From positions 1 through 64,000 of the forward strand of contig JAILMW010000032.1 of NCBI GenBank assembly GCA_024692235.1: a DNA stretch of 64,000 nucleotides, read 5' to 3'. This document shows, in pieces, positions 44,561 to 53,437 of this stretch. Position numbers and translations under genes: made by a program. Below the pieces are notes generated by a model. It had not been told where the DNA came from and did no database searches. It worked only from the letters and a program-made list of their open reading frames with translations. The number at the start of each line of letters is the position of its first letter. Within the stretch, counting starts at the first letter, position 1. Origin of the DNA: Saccharofermentans sp. Lineage in GTDB: Bacteria > Bacillota > Clostridia > Saccharofermentanales > Saccharofermentanaceae.

Positions 44561-47392
44561 TCATAATAACGCCTTCTTTTGAGGCGTTTTTTTCTTCTTA
44601 TCTGCCAATACGAAGAGCAAGGTCCCGACTATTCCGATGGCGGACAGCATGGCTCCCGTCTTAGTTCCCGGAGGGGTAAAATCCAATTCAATGTCGTGAT
44701 GTCCCGGACCGCAGTCTATACCTATCAATGCACCCTGGTATACCTTGATATCGGCAGGCTGTCCGTCTATCTTAAGCGTCCAGCCCTTCTCGTACGGGAT
44801 GGTAGTTAAGATGGCCCTGTCGTCCGTAAGATCGGATGTGATCTCCACGTGACCGTTAACGACTTTATTTACCGTAACTCCGGATATATCGATCCCGCCG
44901 AACTGCTCTTCGAAGATATCGTTATCAAGATATGCAAAATTGATATCTATGAACCTGAAGACACTGTCCTCAGATACTATGGAGACATGTATTACCTGTC
45001 CGGGTTCAAAGCTTCCGAGGCGGACTATTCCCGAATAGAAGGAACGGGAATCCCATCTCATAAAATATCTTCCGTCGACATATACCGTACAATCCGACAG
45101 GCATCTTGCCGTAGATACGTTAAGATACAATTCCTTGTCAGTCTCTACGGGGATCTCATAATCGATGATAACGGGAAGCTCCTCATTGATCTTATAAAGG
45201 GATATGATATCGTCCCTCTGATCGTATTCAGCCTCGGTGCCGAGAGTATCGGCATCAAAGGCGGCCTGCGAGGAAGTATCGTCTTCATCCTCATCGGAAT
45301 CGGCGGTGATATAATCCGAGACATTTATATTCTCGCAATTGATATAGGTCGGCTCTATACCTTCGATCGGGATAAAGAAATCCTCCGTAAAGGAATCCGG
45401 GAACAACGATGCGTAGAAGCTGTTCCTGAATGAGAGGTAGTCCTTCTGCTCCGTCGCGGTCTCCAAAGCATAGATGTCAAATCCGAATGCACCCTGATCC
45501 ACCGGGAATGCCAGAGGAAGAACGTTCCTGTTGCGATAAAGCGTCAGGTCATTATCATGAGTGTCGGATACGACGGGATCGGCGGCAGTATAGGGGCTTC
45601 TCGTCATTGTATGTCCGATGGAAAAGAATGCGTCGGTATCCGGAGAAGCGAATGTATATCCTGCTGTGAAGTAATTGTAGTTGACCGTAAATCCAAACTG
45701 CTTTATGAACCTGTGAAGGTTCTTGTTGGAACTTGAATTAAAGAAAGATATTCCGTTATAGCCTGCGTAGAATGAGCCTACATCGTCTACCTCATATGGC
45801 TTTAATTCAGGAGATGCCTGTTCAAGTTCTACCCTGAATGAAGATCCGTCATTACCGACAGCCGAGAGTTCCTCAATAGCTCTTATGGAATCTGCATACT
45901 TGGCGCCGTCTCTCGTATTAAGGGAGAGGACGGCTCTTCCTGCGGACATGATGGGAGCAAAGAATACGACCTCTGTAGTAACCAGGATATAGACAAGGGC
46001 CGGTACGATCTTGGGCATATCCTTAAGCTGCTCGTGCCACTTATCTTTACGAAGGAGGACAGAAAGCCCCGTAAATGCCGCTATAAGGCAGAGATTACAA
46101 AGGAATATCCTCTCTCTGTCCTTCATAAGGCTGAAGCTTTGTGCTGCAAAGAGAAGTACCGTCAATATCCCTCCGGCCTTAAGGAATTCTTTTGTTGTTG
46201 CCTGCTTTATCCTTTCGAGCATCTTGTGTGCTACCACAAGGAACAGCGGGTAGAATACGAAAGACTCTCTGTGGAAGAACCAGTTGGGAGTATCGAAGGC
46301 CTGCCACGCGACGTCAAATGCATTTATCAGGAATACTGCATATACACCCGCGAAGACGAAACCGTAAGTCTTTTTCTCCTTCTTCTCGGTACTTGCCGAT
46401 ACGAAGAAAAGCGTGCAGAGATATGTGACGAATACGCTGATAAATATATACGGAAGGTTATCGCTTAAGAAATCCTCATCGGTACCGAGGAAGATCTGAT
46501 CGAGGAACCCCGTGAAGGTAAATCCTACAAAATCCTCGGACTTTTCCACTTCGACAGGATCTGCGTTAGCTATAGTATCTATGCCTACGGGAAGAAGTAT
46601 GACGCACATTATAAGCGCACAAAGGACCGCTGCCGTTATGAACCTTATTATCTTCCCCCAAGCTGCCTTCCTGTCTGAATAAATACCTTTGGAATGAAGC
46701 CTTACCAGAAGGTAGAAGAACATATAGATACCCACCATGTAGGCAATATAGTAGTTACTTAAGAACAGGAGGAGCAAGGTCACCATAAGTCCCGCTTTCC
46801 TGCCCTCTTCCATGAACTTCTCCGTAAAATACAATGCCAGCGGCAGGAGCGCATATCCGTCCAGCCACATGATGTTGAACATATAGAGCATGAAGTACGA
46901 GGAGAAAGCATACATGACGCCGAAAAGGATCGACCACTTTGAATCGCCCTTCTCACTTCTCTTGTCTATAAAAAGGCACATAAAGGCTGCCGCCAAAGAC
47001 ATCTTAAGTCCTATGATAAAGGCGATGAACTCGCTTGTCTGCTCGGGTCTGAAAAGAAGTATCATGAGATTTAACGGGCTTGCCAGATAATAGCCGAAAG
47101 TGCCGGCCATGTTCTTGCCCATACCCATGGAGAAGGAATAGAGCATCTCCTTTACAGAGGACGCCGAAAGGAGCATGTTCCTGTACATGAAAAGGAAGGG
47201 AGCATACTGTGCTTCAAGGTCCGACAGGAGTATCGAATTGCTGCCTAAGGGGAATACCCTGCTTATAGCGAGCAGCAGCACATAGCATATCGCCGCATAT
47301 ATGAATGCGATCAGAGGCTTGCATCTCACGCTTCCCTTAACAGTCTTGCCGCGGCGCTCCTTAGAGGCATTCAAAGAGGCTACTTCTTTCAT
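44561..47392 (-). CDS. YfhO family membrane protein (GT-C glycosyltransferase)
   Basis: 943 aa starting at the ATG 47390-47392 with GGAG 7 nt upstream; a longer reading from 47500 lacks a ribosome site. N-terminal helix, LLSDLEAQYAPFLF (the D-x-x-x-QY family motif), SFSMGMGKNMAGTFGYY, about twelve helices, then an extracellular beta-rich region and IPYEKGWTLKIDG before the last helix. Functions as for other YfhO proteins. Its neighbour 47493 encodes a CsbB-like transferase, the expected partner. Confidence 0.87.
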   Translation of the reverse strand: MKEVASLNASKERRGKTVKGSVRCKPLIAFIYAAICYVLLLAISRVFPLGSNSILLSDLEAQYAPFLFMYRNMLLSASSVKEMLYSFSMGMGKNMAGTFGYYLASPLNLMILLFRPEQTSEFIAFIIGLKMSLAAAFMCLFIDKRSEKGDSKWSILFGVMYAFSSYFMLYMFNIMWLDGYALLPLALYFTEKFMEEGRKAGLMVTLLLLFLSNYYIAYMVGIYMFFYLLVRLHSKGIYSDRKAAWGKIIRFITAAVLCALIMCVILLPVGIDTIANADPVEVEKSEDFVGFTFTGFLDQIFLGTDEDFLSDNLPYIFISVFVTYLCTLFFVSASTEKKEKKTYGFVFAGVYAVFLINAFDVAWQAFDTPNWFFHRESFVFYPLFLVVAHKMLERIKQATTKEFLKAGGILTVLLFAAQSFSLMKDRERIFLCNLCLIAAFTGLSVLLRKDKWHEQLKDMPKIVPALVYILVTTEVVFFAPIMSAGRAVLSLNTRDGAKYADSIRAIEELSAVGNDGSSFRVELEQASPELKPYEVDDVGSFYAGYNGISFFNSSSNKNLHRFIKQFGFTVNYNYFTAGYTFASPDTDAFFSIGHTMTRSPYTAADPVVSDTHDNDLTLYRNRNVLPLAFPVDQGAFGFDIYALETATEQKDYLSFRNSFYASLFPDSFTEDFFIPIEGIEPTYINCENINVSDYITADSDEDEDDTSSQAAFDADTLGTEAEYDQRDDIISLYKINEELPVIIDYEIPVETDKELYLNVSTARCLSDCTVYVDGRYFMRWDSRSFYSGIVRLGSFEPGQVIHVSIVSEDSVFRFIDINFAYLDNDIFEEQFGGIDISGVTVNKVVNGHVEITSDLTDDRAILTTIPYEKGWTLKIDGQPADIKVYQGALIGIDCGPGHHDIELDFTPPGTKTGAMLSAIGIVGTLLFVLADKKKKTPQKKALL
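44569..44594 (+). terminator. Terminator-like hairpin reading on the plus strand
   Basis: AACGCCT and AGGCGTT flank a short loop, followed by a T7 run, all on the plus strand. It overlaps the last codons of the leftward YfhO gene. No plus-strand gene ends nearby, so it would only stop antisense transcription, or be a coincidence of the Lys/Ala-rich coding end. Confidence 0.35.
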
Positions 47393-47434
47393 GTACACGC
47401 TCCAATTATGAATTGTATGCCAAGATACTTTTTG

Positions 47435-47463
47435 ATTATAATACAAAGTAAATAATGTTCCAA
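47435..47463 (-). promoter_or_regulatory. Promoter of the YfhO gene at 44561-47392
   Basis: Minus strand -35 TTGGAA (47458-47463), 17-nt spacer, -10 TATAAT (47435-47440). It gives a leader of about 36 nt including the GGAG site. Confidence 0.6.
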
Positions 47464-47492
47464 TCATAACGGAACCTGTCGGAGGTCTCCTG

Positions 47493-48431
47493 ATGCTCAT
47501 AAGTCTTATTGTTCCATGCTATAACGAAGAAGAATCCCTGCCCATACTCTACGAAGCGCTCTGCGATGTCAGAGAGCAAGTCAAGGATAAGGAGTTCGAG
47601 TTCATCTTCATTAATGACGGAAGCCGTGACAAGACAAGCTCCGTAATAAAAGAGATAGCAGCAAAGGACAGGGGTGTCAGATATACGATATTCTCCAGGA
47701 ACTTCGGCAAGGAAGCCGCCATGTTCGCAGGTCTTCAGAAAGCCAAGGGCGACTACGTTGCCATCATGGACGCCGATATGCAGGACCCTCCTGCCCTTAT
47801 ACCTTCCATGGTCGAGGCCCTGGATAAAGACGAGGCCGATATCGTAGCGGCAAGGAGAGTCACGCGCAAGGGCGAACCTCCCATAAGGAGCTTTTTTGCC
47901 AGAGCATTCTACAGGCTCATCAACAAGATGGTCGACGTAGAGATAGCAGACGGCGCCAGGGACTTCAGACTCATGAAAAGATGCGTGGTAGACGCTATCT
48001 TAGAGCTTGACGAGCGCCAGAGATTCTCCAAAGGTATCTTCGCCTGGGTAGGATTCAGGACAAAGTGGGTAGAGCACGAGAATGTAGAGAGAGTTGCAGG
48101 AGAGACAAAGTGGAATTTCTGGAAGCTCTTCGCATATGCAATAGACGGTATCGTAGCATTTACAACGGCTCCCTTAAGGCTTGCGACATATACCGGATTC
48201 TTCTTCGCGGCAGCAGCATTCCTTTACATAATCTATTACTTCATCAGAGCGATAATCCTGAGGATCTACGATCGGGTTCCCGGTTATCCTTCACTTCTCT
48301 GCTTCATGCTGTTCATAGGAGGTCTTATCCTTATGGCACTCGGACTTGTAGGAGAATATATAGGAAGGATCTTCATCGAAGTCAAGAGAAGACCTCATTA
48401 TGTCGTCTCAGAAGAGGAAGAAGAAGACTGA
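47493..48431 (+). CDS. CsbB/GtrB-like polyprenyl-phosphate glycosyltransferase
   Basis: 312 aa. GT2 domain with LIVPCYNEEESLP, INDGSRDKT, DADMQDPPALI and GARDFRLMKRC, then two C-terminal membrane helices (about 230-260 and 265-295) with a GEYIGRIFIEVKRRP tail. This is the GtrB/CsbB layout: it loads a sugar on undecaprenyl phosphate at the inner face. GGAGG precedes the ATG. It lies between two YfhO genes, the known partners of CsbB. Its 3' end overlaps the convergent YfhO gene by 34 nt. Confidence 0.92.
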   Translation: MLISLIVPCYNEEESLPILYEALCDVREQVKDKEFEFIFINDGSRDKTSSVIKEIAAKDRGVRYTIFSRNFGKEAAMFAGLQKAKGDYVAIMDADMQDPPALIPSMVEALDKDEADIVAARRVTRKGEPPIRSFFARAFYRLINKMVDVEIADGARDFRLMKRCVVDAILELDERQRFSKGIFAWVGFRTKWVEHENVERVAGETKWNFWKLFAYAIDGIVAFTTAPLRLATYTGFFFAAAAFLYIIYYFIRAIILRIYDRVPGYPSLLCFMLFIGGLILMALGLVGEYIGRIFIEVKRRPHYVVSEEEEED

Positions 48432-51079
48432 TGTGCCTTTCCCGATCTTCCCTTGCGGACGATCTCATATACGACATAAGATAATGTCACGATAAGTGAT
48501 ACCGACGCCCCGGCAGCAAGCCCGGGCGTTTTGTATTGAAGTTTTATCTCATGTTCACCTTCGCTTACATCTATAGCCATAAATGCCAGACCTGCCCTGT
48601 AGACAGGGACCGCCTCACCGTTGTCCGTGGCAGTCCATCCCTCTGAATACGGGATCGCTATATAAAGATACTTATCCTTATCGGAAGAGACATTTAAGAG
48701 AAGCTCATTAGATCCTTCAAAGGAGTAAGAGATATCTTCCATTCCCGCGGTCTCATAGAAATCATCAAGTGTATCCTCGATCTGCTCCGAAGTCCTTGCA
48801 TAGATCTTTATGTCTCCCAGGCTGTATGTACCGGGCATCGTGAACCTCAGTGATACTGAATCAGCCGTATCCTCAGTCATACCGAAGGTAAAGAGGAGTT
48901 CATCCTTCCAGTGATAATAGATATCGCGGTCGGATACTCCCACATAAAAATCGATCTTTACCACATCTTCCCCGTTATGAAGCTCCGGCACTATCATATA
49001 CATGGAGTCAGAATGAATATCAGACAGGAGAAGATCGATCTCCACGCCGCTTAAAGGCTCGATATCAAGTGTCATATTACCTTCTCCCGAGACAGTAAAT
49101 GTCCCGTCGTCATTAAAGGTGATCCCCGATGTCTCTCCCAACGTATAAGGGATCTCCCGGTATCCTTCGCCAAGATCGCAGGAAGGTATATCGCGATCCA
49201 CGACCAGTGCGTGCATCATAAGTTCCTCTCTGCCCATAGGATCGAGAGCTTCAAACTGTGAAAGCGGAGCAACATCTTCATAGAAGAATGCTATTGAAGC
49301 ACCTCTTTCCGCTTTATATAAGGTATAATCGCCATCCCTTGATACAGCCTCATATGCATAGGGTGCGCTTACCGCCTTAGGGCTTCCTTCAAATACGCTT
49401 ATATATTCAGTACCGCACAATAACTCAGGATAATCTCTGCCTCTGAGGCCGCACTGATATACTCCCAGAGAATTACTGACTATTCCCATATCGAGATAGT
49501 AACGGTCAATATAGTTGTTACAGTTACTGTTATAGAAATCAAAACTGTTAACATCAGTGATCATGGAAGAATTAACGGGAACTCCCGTATAGGCCAGAGG
49601 CAGTCTGTCGTACCTGTTAACGCTTCCCTTGATCTGCGGGAGGAACCGGTCCATCTCATCCTCGAACATCTTGCCGTCAGCACCGTTAAAAGGGGTGGCG
49701 GATCCCGATATCTTCATTCCGAATGCATATACGCTCAGGATCAGGCACGAGATAAAGACGACTGCCCTGTACATGATATCCCTTCTTCTCGAGTATCTGT
49801 TTATCATTATTACCGCAAGAGCCGATATCATAAGTGACACGCCAGATATCAGAGAGCCGAGATCGCGTGTTATCACTAACGACAATAAAAGGAAGCCTGC
49901 CAGAGAAAGGGATATAAGAAGCTCTTTACGTCCCTTGAATTCTGGAAGTCTTTCATATTCGACTGCGATGATATATGACAGAAGAAGATCGAATCCGAAG
50001 ATATATCTGAGGCTTGAAGTATTCATACCGTTGAAGACTGAGCCTATCACGGGAAATGCAAACGAAGCCGCATATAAGACGAACAGTATCTTAAGCCTTG
50101 ATCTGTCCTTTTTTGAGAACAGGAGGATCAGAGCAACGACTATTAGCGACGAGAATCCCCAGAAAGCATCCGTATTTGTATTAATGAAAGAGAACGGATC
50201 TGCAATAAGCGACAGCCTTGATAAGGAGAAGAACTCCAGATGCTTATCCGAGTTCATCCTTCCAAGTCCCGCGATATTCATCATGGAAGGTATCTGTACC
50301 CAGATTCCGATGAGGATGCCCGTCAGGGACCGGATGACATAAGACGATATAAGAGGCAAAAGCTTCGGTGCTTCCTTCTTCCTCACTTCCGAGATATACC
50401 TTACGATGCAGTAAACTACAAGAAGAAGCATCATCATATATGTAAAGTAAAATGAGTACAAAGTACAAAGCGCCAGAGAGATCACGTAGGATCTGTGCTT
50501 CTTCTCCTCCCAGAGCCTTAAGGCACCGTTCATAAGAAGCGGGAATAAGATGAAGGCATTAAGGAAAAACACCTGATAGAACCCTATGTAGATAAAAGAC
50601 GAGAAAGTATATACCAGTGATCCTGCGACCGCGCCTTCCCTTCTTATACCTCTTCTATTCGCAAAGAATAAAAAGGATACTCCCGACAGATAGAGCTTAG
50701 CCAAAAAGACTATGTCGAAAGCATATTCGGAGTATCTTGCCGGTATCAGCGCAGATATCCAACACATAACATCAGTAAGAGGATTGACGGAAGATGCGAT
50801 AGTGACGACGGGGTCTGCACCCATACCTATGGACATATCCCACATGGGCAAAGTGAACGTATGAAGCACAAAGATATTCCTGCATACTTCCTTTATCCAC
50901 TTTCCTACATAGAGGAAGTAGATATACTGCTGGTATACGCCGTCATCTCCGCCGTAGAAATGCCTGCCTCTGAACAGATAAAAAGGCAGGATCATAATTA
51001 GAGTAAACAGCACAAAACTAAGCGAATAATCGCCGTAGATGCTCTTGCTGTTACCTAGTCCGGATCTGTTCTTTCCCAT
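48398..51079 (-). CDS. YfhO family membrane protein (GT-C glycosyltransferase)
   Basis: 893 aa. GGDDGVYQQYIYFLY holds the family D-x-x-x-QY motif near residue 43; MWDMSIGMGADP follows. About thirteen helices, then the extracytoplasmic C-terminal half with IPYSEGWTATDNG and a last helix near 865. The start has no Shine-Dalgarno; an extended -10 (TGATATAAT on the minus strand, 51088-51096) ends 8 nt before the ATG, so the transcript may be leaderless. The Ser-rich end is encoded opposite the Glu-rich end of the GT2 gene. Confidence 0.87.
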   Translation of the reverse strand: MGKNRSGLGNSKSIYGDYSLSFVLFTLIMILPFYLFRGRHFYGGDDGVYQQYIYFLYVGKWIKEVCRNIFVLHTFTLPMWDMSIGMGADPVVTIASSVNPLTDVMCWISALIPARYSEYAFDIVFLAKLYLSGVSFLFFANRRGIRREGAVAGSLVYTFSSFIYIGFYQVFFLNAFILFPLLMNGALRLWEEKKHRSYVISLALCTLYSFYFTYMMMLLLVVYCIVRYISEVRKKEAPKLLPLISSYVIRSLTGILIGIWVQIPSMMNIAGLGRMNSDKHLEFFSLSRLSLIADPFSFINTNTDAFWGFSSLIVVALILLFSKKDRSRLKILFVLYAASFAFPVIGSVFNGMNTSSLRYIFGFDLLLSYIIAVEYERLPEFKGRKELLISLSLAGFLLLSLVITRDLGSLISGVSLMISALAVIMINRYSRRRDIMYRAVVFISCLILSVYAFGMKISGSATPFNGADGKMFEDEMDRFLPQIKGSVNRYDRLPLAYTGVPVNSSMITDVNSFDFYNSNCNNYIDRYYLDMGIVSNSLGVYQCGLRGRDYPELLCGTEYISVFEGSPKAVSAPYAYEAVSRDGDYTLYKAERGASIAFFYEDVAPLSQFEALDPMGREELMMHALVVDRDIPSCDLGEGYREIPYTLGETSGITFNDDGTFTVSGEGNMTLDIEPLSGVEIDLLLSDIHSDSMYMIVPELHNGEDVVKIDFYVGVSDRDIYYHWKDELLFTFGMTEDTADSVSLRFTMPGTYSLGDIKIYARTSEQIEDTLDDFYETAGMEDISYSFEGSNELLLNVSSDKDKYLYIAIPYSEGWTATDNGEAVPVYRAGLAFMAIDVSEGEHEIKLQYKTPGLAAGASVSLIVTLSYVVYEIVRKGRSGKAHQSSSSSSETT

Positions 51080-51087
51080 GATTAAGG

Positions 51088-51096
51088 ATTATATCA
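51088..51096 (-). promoter_or_regulatory. Extended -10 promoter 8 nt before the YfhO start
   Basis: Minus-strand TGATATAAT matches TGnTATAAT; the ATG follows after 8 nt and no ribosome site lies between. Confidence 0.5.
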
Positions 51097-51133
51097 AAAA
51101 GCCGCTACAGTTACCCATATCATTTATGCCCGC

Positions 51134-51162
51134 TTGAAAACCTACCATTTCAGTAGTATTAT
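51134..51162 (+). promoter_or_regulatory. rrf2 promoter with operator inside the spacer
   Basis: -35 TTGAAA (51134-51139), 17-nt spacer, -10 TATTAT (51157-51162). The spacer carries CCTACCATTTCAGTAG (51141-51156), a dyad related to the CCTA-N9-TAGG sites of cysK and the sulfhydrylase gene, so the regulator probably represses itself. Confidence 0.65.
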
Positions 51163-51189
51163 AGGAATATCACTTTTTGAGGTGTTCAC

Positions 51190-51630
51190 ATGAAGATTTC
51201 CACCAAAGGCCGCTATGCTCTTCGCATGCTCATCGATCTTGCCGAGCACAAGAATGACGGCTTCATCGCACTTAAGACCATCGCTGAAAGGCAGGATATC
51301 TCCAAGAAGTATCTGGAGCAGATCGTGCCTATCCTGAACCGTGCCGGCATTCTTCTTACCAACAGAGGTTTTCAGGGCGGCTATCAGCTTGGAAAGGACG
51401 CCGATAAGATCACTGTAAGAGAGATCCTTACGCTGACCGAAGGCGATCTCTTCCCCGTATCATGCATGACTCCCGGAGGCGAGATCAACTGTGACAGGAA
51501 GATAGACTGCCCCACCCTTCCTATCTGGCTCGGACTTAATAAGGTCATCAACGATTACTTAGACAGCATCTCTCTTGAAGATATAATCGTTCAGTCCAAC
51601 GAACATTTCTCGGGAGACTATATGATCTGA
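51190..51630 (+). CDS. Rrf2 family transcriptional regulator (CymR/IscR-like)
   Basis: 146 aa. Winged-helix N-terminus MKISTKGRYALRMLIDLA, KYLEQIVPILNRAGIL recognition region, and three cysteines C92, C101, C107 in the dimer arm (IscR uses three Cys in the same region for an Fe-S cluster). It is followed by dockerin, cysK and sulfhydrylase genes, and shared operators suggest it controls cysteine synthesis, as CymR does in Bacillus. Whether it senses an Fe-S cluster or a CysK complex cannot be told. GAGGTG lies before the ATG. Confidence 0.9.
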   Translation: MKISTKGRYALRMLIDLAEHKNDGFIALKTIAERQDISKKYLEQIVPILNRAGILLTNRGFQGGYQLGKDADKITVREILTLTEGDLFPVSCMTPGGEINCDRKIDCPTLPIWLGLNKVINDYLDSISLEDIIVQSNEHFSGDYMI

Positions 51631-51653
51631 TACTGATCTGCCGGTAATTAGCC

Positions 51654-51687
51654 AAAGCCTTGTACCACAGTGGTGCAGGGCTTTTTT
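51654..51687 (+). terminator. Intrinsic terminator of rrf2
   Basis: AAAGCCTTG (51654-51662) pairs with CAGGGCTTT (51676-51684), with an inner CCAC/GTGG stem, followed by a T run. Separates rrf2 from the dockerin-like gene. Confidence 0.85.
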
Positions 51688-51726
51688 GTTTTATATGTAC
51701 GGCCATCAAAAAAAACTATCTTCGTA

Positions 51727-51755
51727 TTGCTTAACAACTGTTAATTCATTAGAAT
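51727..51755 (+). promoter_or_regulatory. Promoter of the dockerin-like gene
   Basis: -35 TTGCTT (51727-51732), 17-nt spacer, -10 TAGAAT (51750-51755), then a leader with GAGAGGAGA before the ATG at 51790. Confidence 0.5.
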
Positions 51756-51789
51756 CGAATCATCACACACAAACGAGAGGAGATATACT

Positions 51790-52221
51790 ATGAAGCACAT
51801 CAAAAAACTCATCGCAACGATCCTGACAGTCGCTGCCGTCTTCTCGACATGCACGGGTACCATCTGTGCCGAGTCCGACGGACGTCCCGAAGGAACGGAA
51901 ATGGTCGATGAATGGATCGATTACGTCGATCTGTACTACAACCTTACATACTACGTCATTGTCGGCGACGCAAACGAGGATTATGTCGTCGATCAGACAG
52001 ACGCAACCCTCATCATGAGATATGTACTTGCCGATTCAATTACTCCCGACTGGTTACCGATCATAATATGGGGCAAGAACCTCAAGGTCCAGCATTACTA
52101 CAGAGCAGGATTTTTCCCTCAGGAGATGGATGTTGATCGTAACGGAAAGATCGAACAGACAGATGCTACGCTTCTTCTGAGATATCTTCTCTGGAAAGAA
52201 TCGAACCAAAATAACAGATAA
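51790..52221 (+). CDS. Small secreted protein with a dockerin-like calcium-binding repeat pair
   Basis: 143 aa. Signal peptide at residues 1-27 (KKLIATILTVAAVF, cleavage near ICA-ES). Two dockerin-type repeats at about 59-81 and 114-134, each with a D-x-N/D-x-D/N calcium loop and a QTDATL..RY.L helix: the second copy has DRNGKIEQTDATLL. There is no catalytic or binding module, so it is essentially a free dockerin. It lies between rrf2 and cysK but has its own promoter. Could bind a cohesin, or be a stand-alone calcium-binding protein. Confidence 0.75.
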   Translation: MKHIKKLIATILTVAAVFSTCTGTICAESDGRPEGTEMVDEWIDYVDLYYNLTYYVIVGDANEDYVVDQTDATLIMRYVLADSITPDWLPIIIWGKNLKVQHYYRAGFFPQEMDVDRNGKIEQTDATLLLRYLLWKESNQNNR

Positions 52222-52227
52222 CGAACA

Positions 52228-52258
52228 AAGGGGATGTCCGAAACTCGGACATCCCCTT
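52228..52258. terminator. Shared bidirectional terminator (dockerin-like gene and cysK)
   Basis: 14-bp perfect stem AAGGGGATGTCCGA (52228-52241) and TCGGACATCCCCTT (52245-52258), 3-nt loop, between two convergent genes. Confidence 0.85.
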
Positions 52259-52283
52259 ATTACTTGCAAAAATAACCGACAGA

Positions 52284-53213
52284 TCAGTCTGCGAACATGG
52301 GTGTAGACAGATATCTGTCGCCTGTATCGGGAAGAAGCGCAACGATATTCTTGCCCTTGAACTCGGGCCTCTTGGCAACTTCAGCTGCAGCCCACAAAGC
52401 CGCGCCTGATGAGATACCTACAAGGATACCCTCTGTCTGTGCAAATTCCTTACCCTTGGCGAAAGCATCTTCGTTCTCTACCTTGATGATCTCGTCATAT
52501 ACTGAAGTATTGAGAGTATCGGGAACAAAGCCTGCACCGATACCCTGGATCTTATGAGGGCCTGCCTTGCCTTCGGAAAGGACGGGAGAAGAAGCGGGCT
52601 CTACTGCGATGATCTTAACGTTCGGGTTCTTGCTCTTTAAGAACTCGCCTACACCCGTGATAGTACCGCCTGTACCTACACCTGCGATAAATGCGTCAAC
52701 CTTACCGTCAAGATCCGCCCAGATCTCGGGACCTGTTGTAGCCTTATGTGCAGCAGGGTTAGCAGGGTTAACAAACTGGCCGGGGATGAAGCTTCCGGGG
52801 ATCGAGGCATTTAACTCCTCTGCCTTTGCGATAGCACCCTTCATGCCTTTCGCGCCTTCTGTAAGAACGAGCTCTGCGCCGTATGCCTTAAGGAGGTTCC
52901 TTCTCTCGACGCTCATGGTCTCGGGCATCGTTATGATGATCTTGTATCCTCTTGCTGCAGCAACGGCCGCAAGTCCTATTCCGGTGTTACCGCTTGTGGG
53001 CTCGATGATCGTGGAGCCGGGCTTGAGCTTACCGGACTTCTCGGCATCGTCGATCATTGCAAGTGCAACTCTGTCCTTGACGCTTCCTGCGGGATTAAAA
53101 TACTCGAGCTTAACGAATACGTTAGCATCAAGGTCATTGTTCTTTACATAGTTGTTCAGCTTAAGAAGCGGTGTTCCTCCGATAAGGTCTGTGATCTTCT
53201 CATATAAGGCCAT
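52284..53213 (-). CDS. cysK: Cysteine synthase A (O-acetylserine sulfhydrylase)
   Basis: 309 aa from the ATG at 53211-53213 (9 nt after GGAG; an ATG two codons earlier is only 3 nt away). PLP lysine in [10 protein letters not shown], substrate loop [20 protein letters not shown], and the C-terminal SGAALWAA. It makes cysteine from O-acetylserine and sulfide. CysK often binds the CymR/Rrf2 regulator in Firmicutes. Its promoter carries the shared operator. Confidence 0.96.
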   Translation of the reverse strand: MALYEKITDLIGGTPLLKLNNYVKNNDLDANVFVKLEYFNPAGSVKDRVALAMIDDAEKSGKLKPGSTIIEPTSGNTGIGLAAVAAARGYKIIITMPETMSVERRNLLKAYGAELVLTEGAKGMKGAIAKAEELNASIPGSFIPGQFVNPANPAAHKATTGPEIWADLDGKVDAFIAGVGTGGTITGVGEFLKSKNPNVKIIAVEPASSPVLSEGKAGPHKIQGIGAGFVPDTLNTSVYDEIIKVENEDAFAKGKEFAQTEGILVGISSGAALWAAAEVAKRPEFKGKNIVALLPDTGDRYLSTPMFAD

Positions 53214-53265
53214 TGTCATGATCTCCTTTAATATCTTTAATACTGTCCGAAAGGATATAACCTCT

Positions 53266-53318
53266 AATTCCTATCGACTTTGTAGGTTAATTGTATGACG
53301 CAAAGAACACTTTGTCAA
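53266..53318 (-). promoter_or_regulatory. cysK promoter and Rrf2-type operator
   Basis: Minus strand: -35 TTGACA (53313-53318), 17-nt spacer, -10 TACAAT (53290-53295). Just downstream is the operator CCTATCGACTTTGTAGG (plus strand 53270-53286) inside a longer dyad AATTCCTA...TAGGTTAATT. Both boxes are identical to those of the sulfhydrylase promoter. Confidence 0.75.
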
Positions 53319-53396
53319 CATAAAAATCCCGCAAAGCCCTCTCCTGTATATAGTTGTATATTACGGGGACTTTTTTGAAAGATCGGCAAAAAGTTA

Positions 53397-53425
53397 TTGA
53401 CACGTCACTTCTGATACGTTACAAT
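53397..53425 (+). promoter_or_regulatory. Promoter of the O-acetylhomoserine sulfhydrylase gene
   Basis: -35 TTGACA (53397-53402), 17-nt spacer, -10 TACAAT (53420-53425), the same boxes as cysK. It starts a leader of about 250 nt before the coding region. The gap 53319-53396 between the two divergent promoters shows nothing more. Confidence 0.75.
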
Positions 53426-53437
53426 CCAACACATACA

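Noticed and set aside
47393..47500. N-terminal extension of the YfhO gene
   Set aside because: It would run through the TTGGAA-N17-TATAAT promoter; the ATG at 47392 has a good ribosome site.
49629..50342. 237-codon plus-strand ORF inside the third YfhO gene
   Set aside because: Antisense to a well-supported coding region and without motifs.
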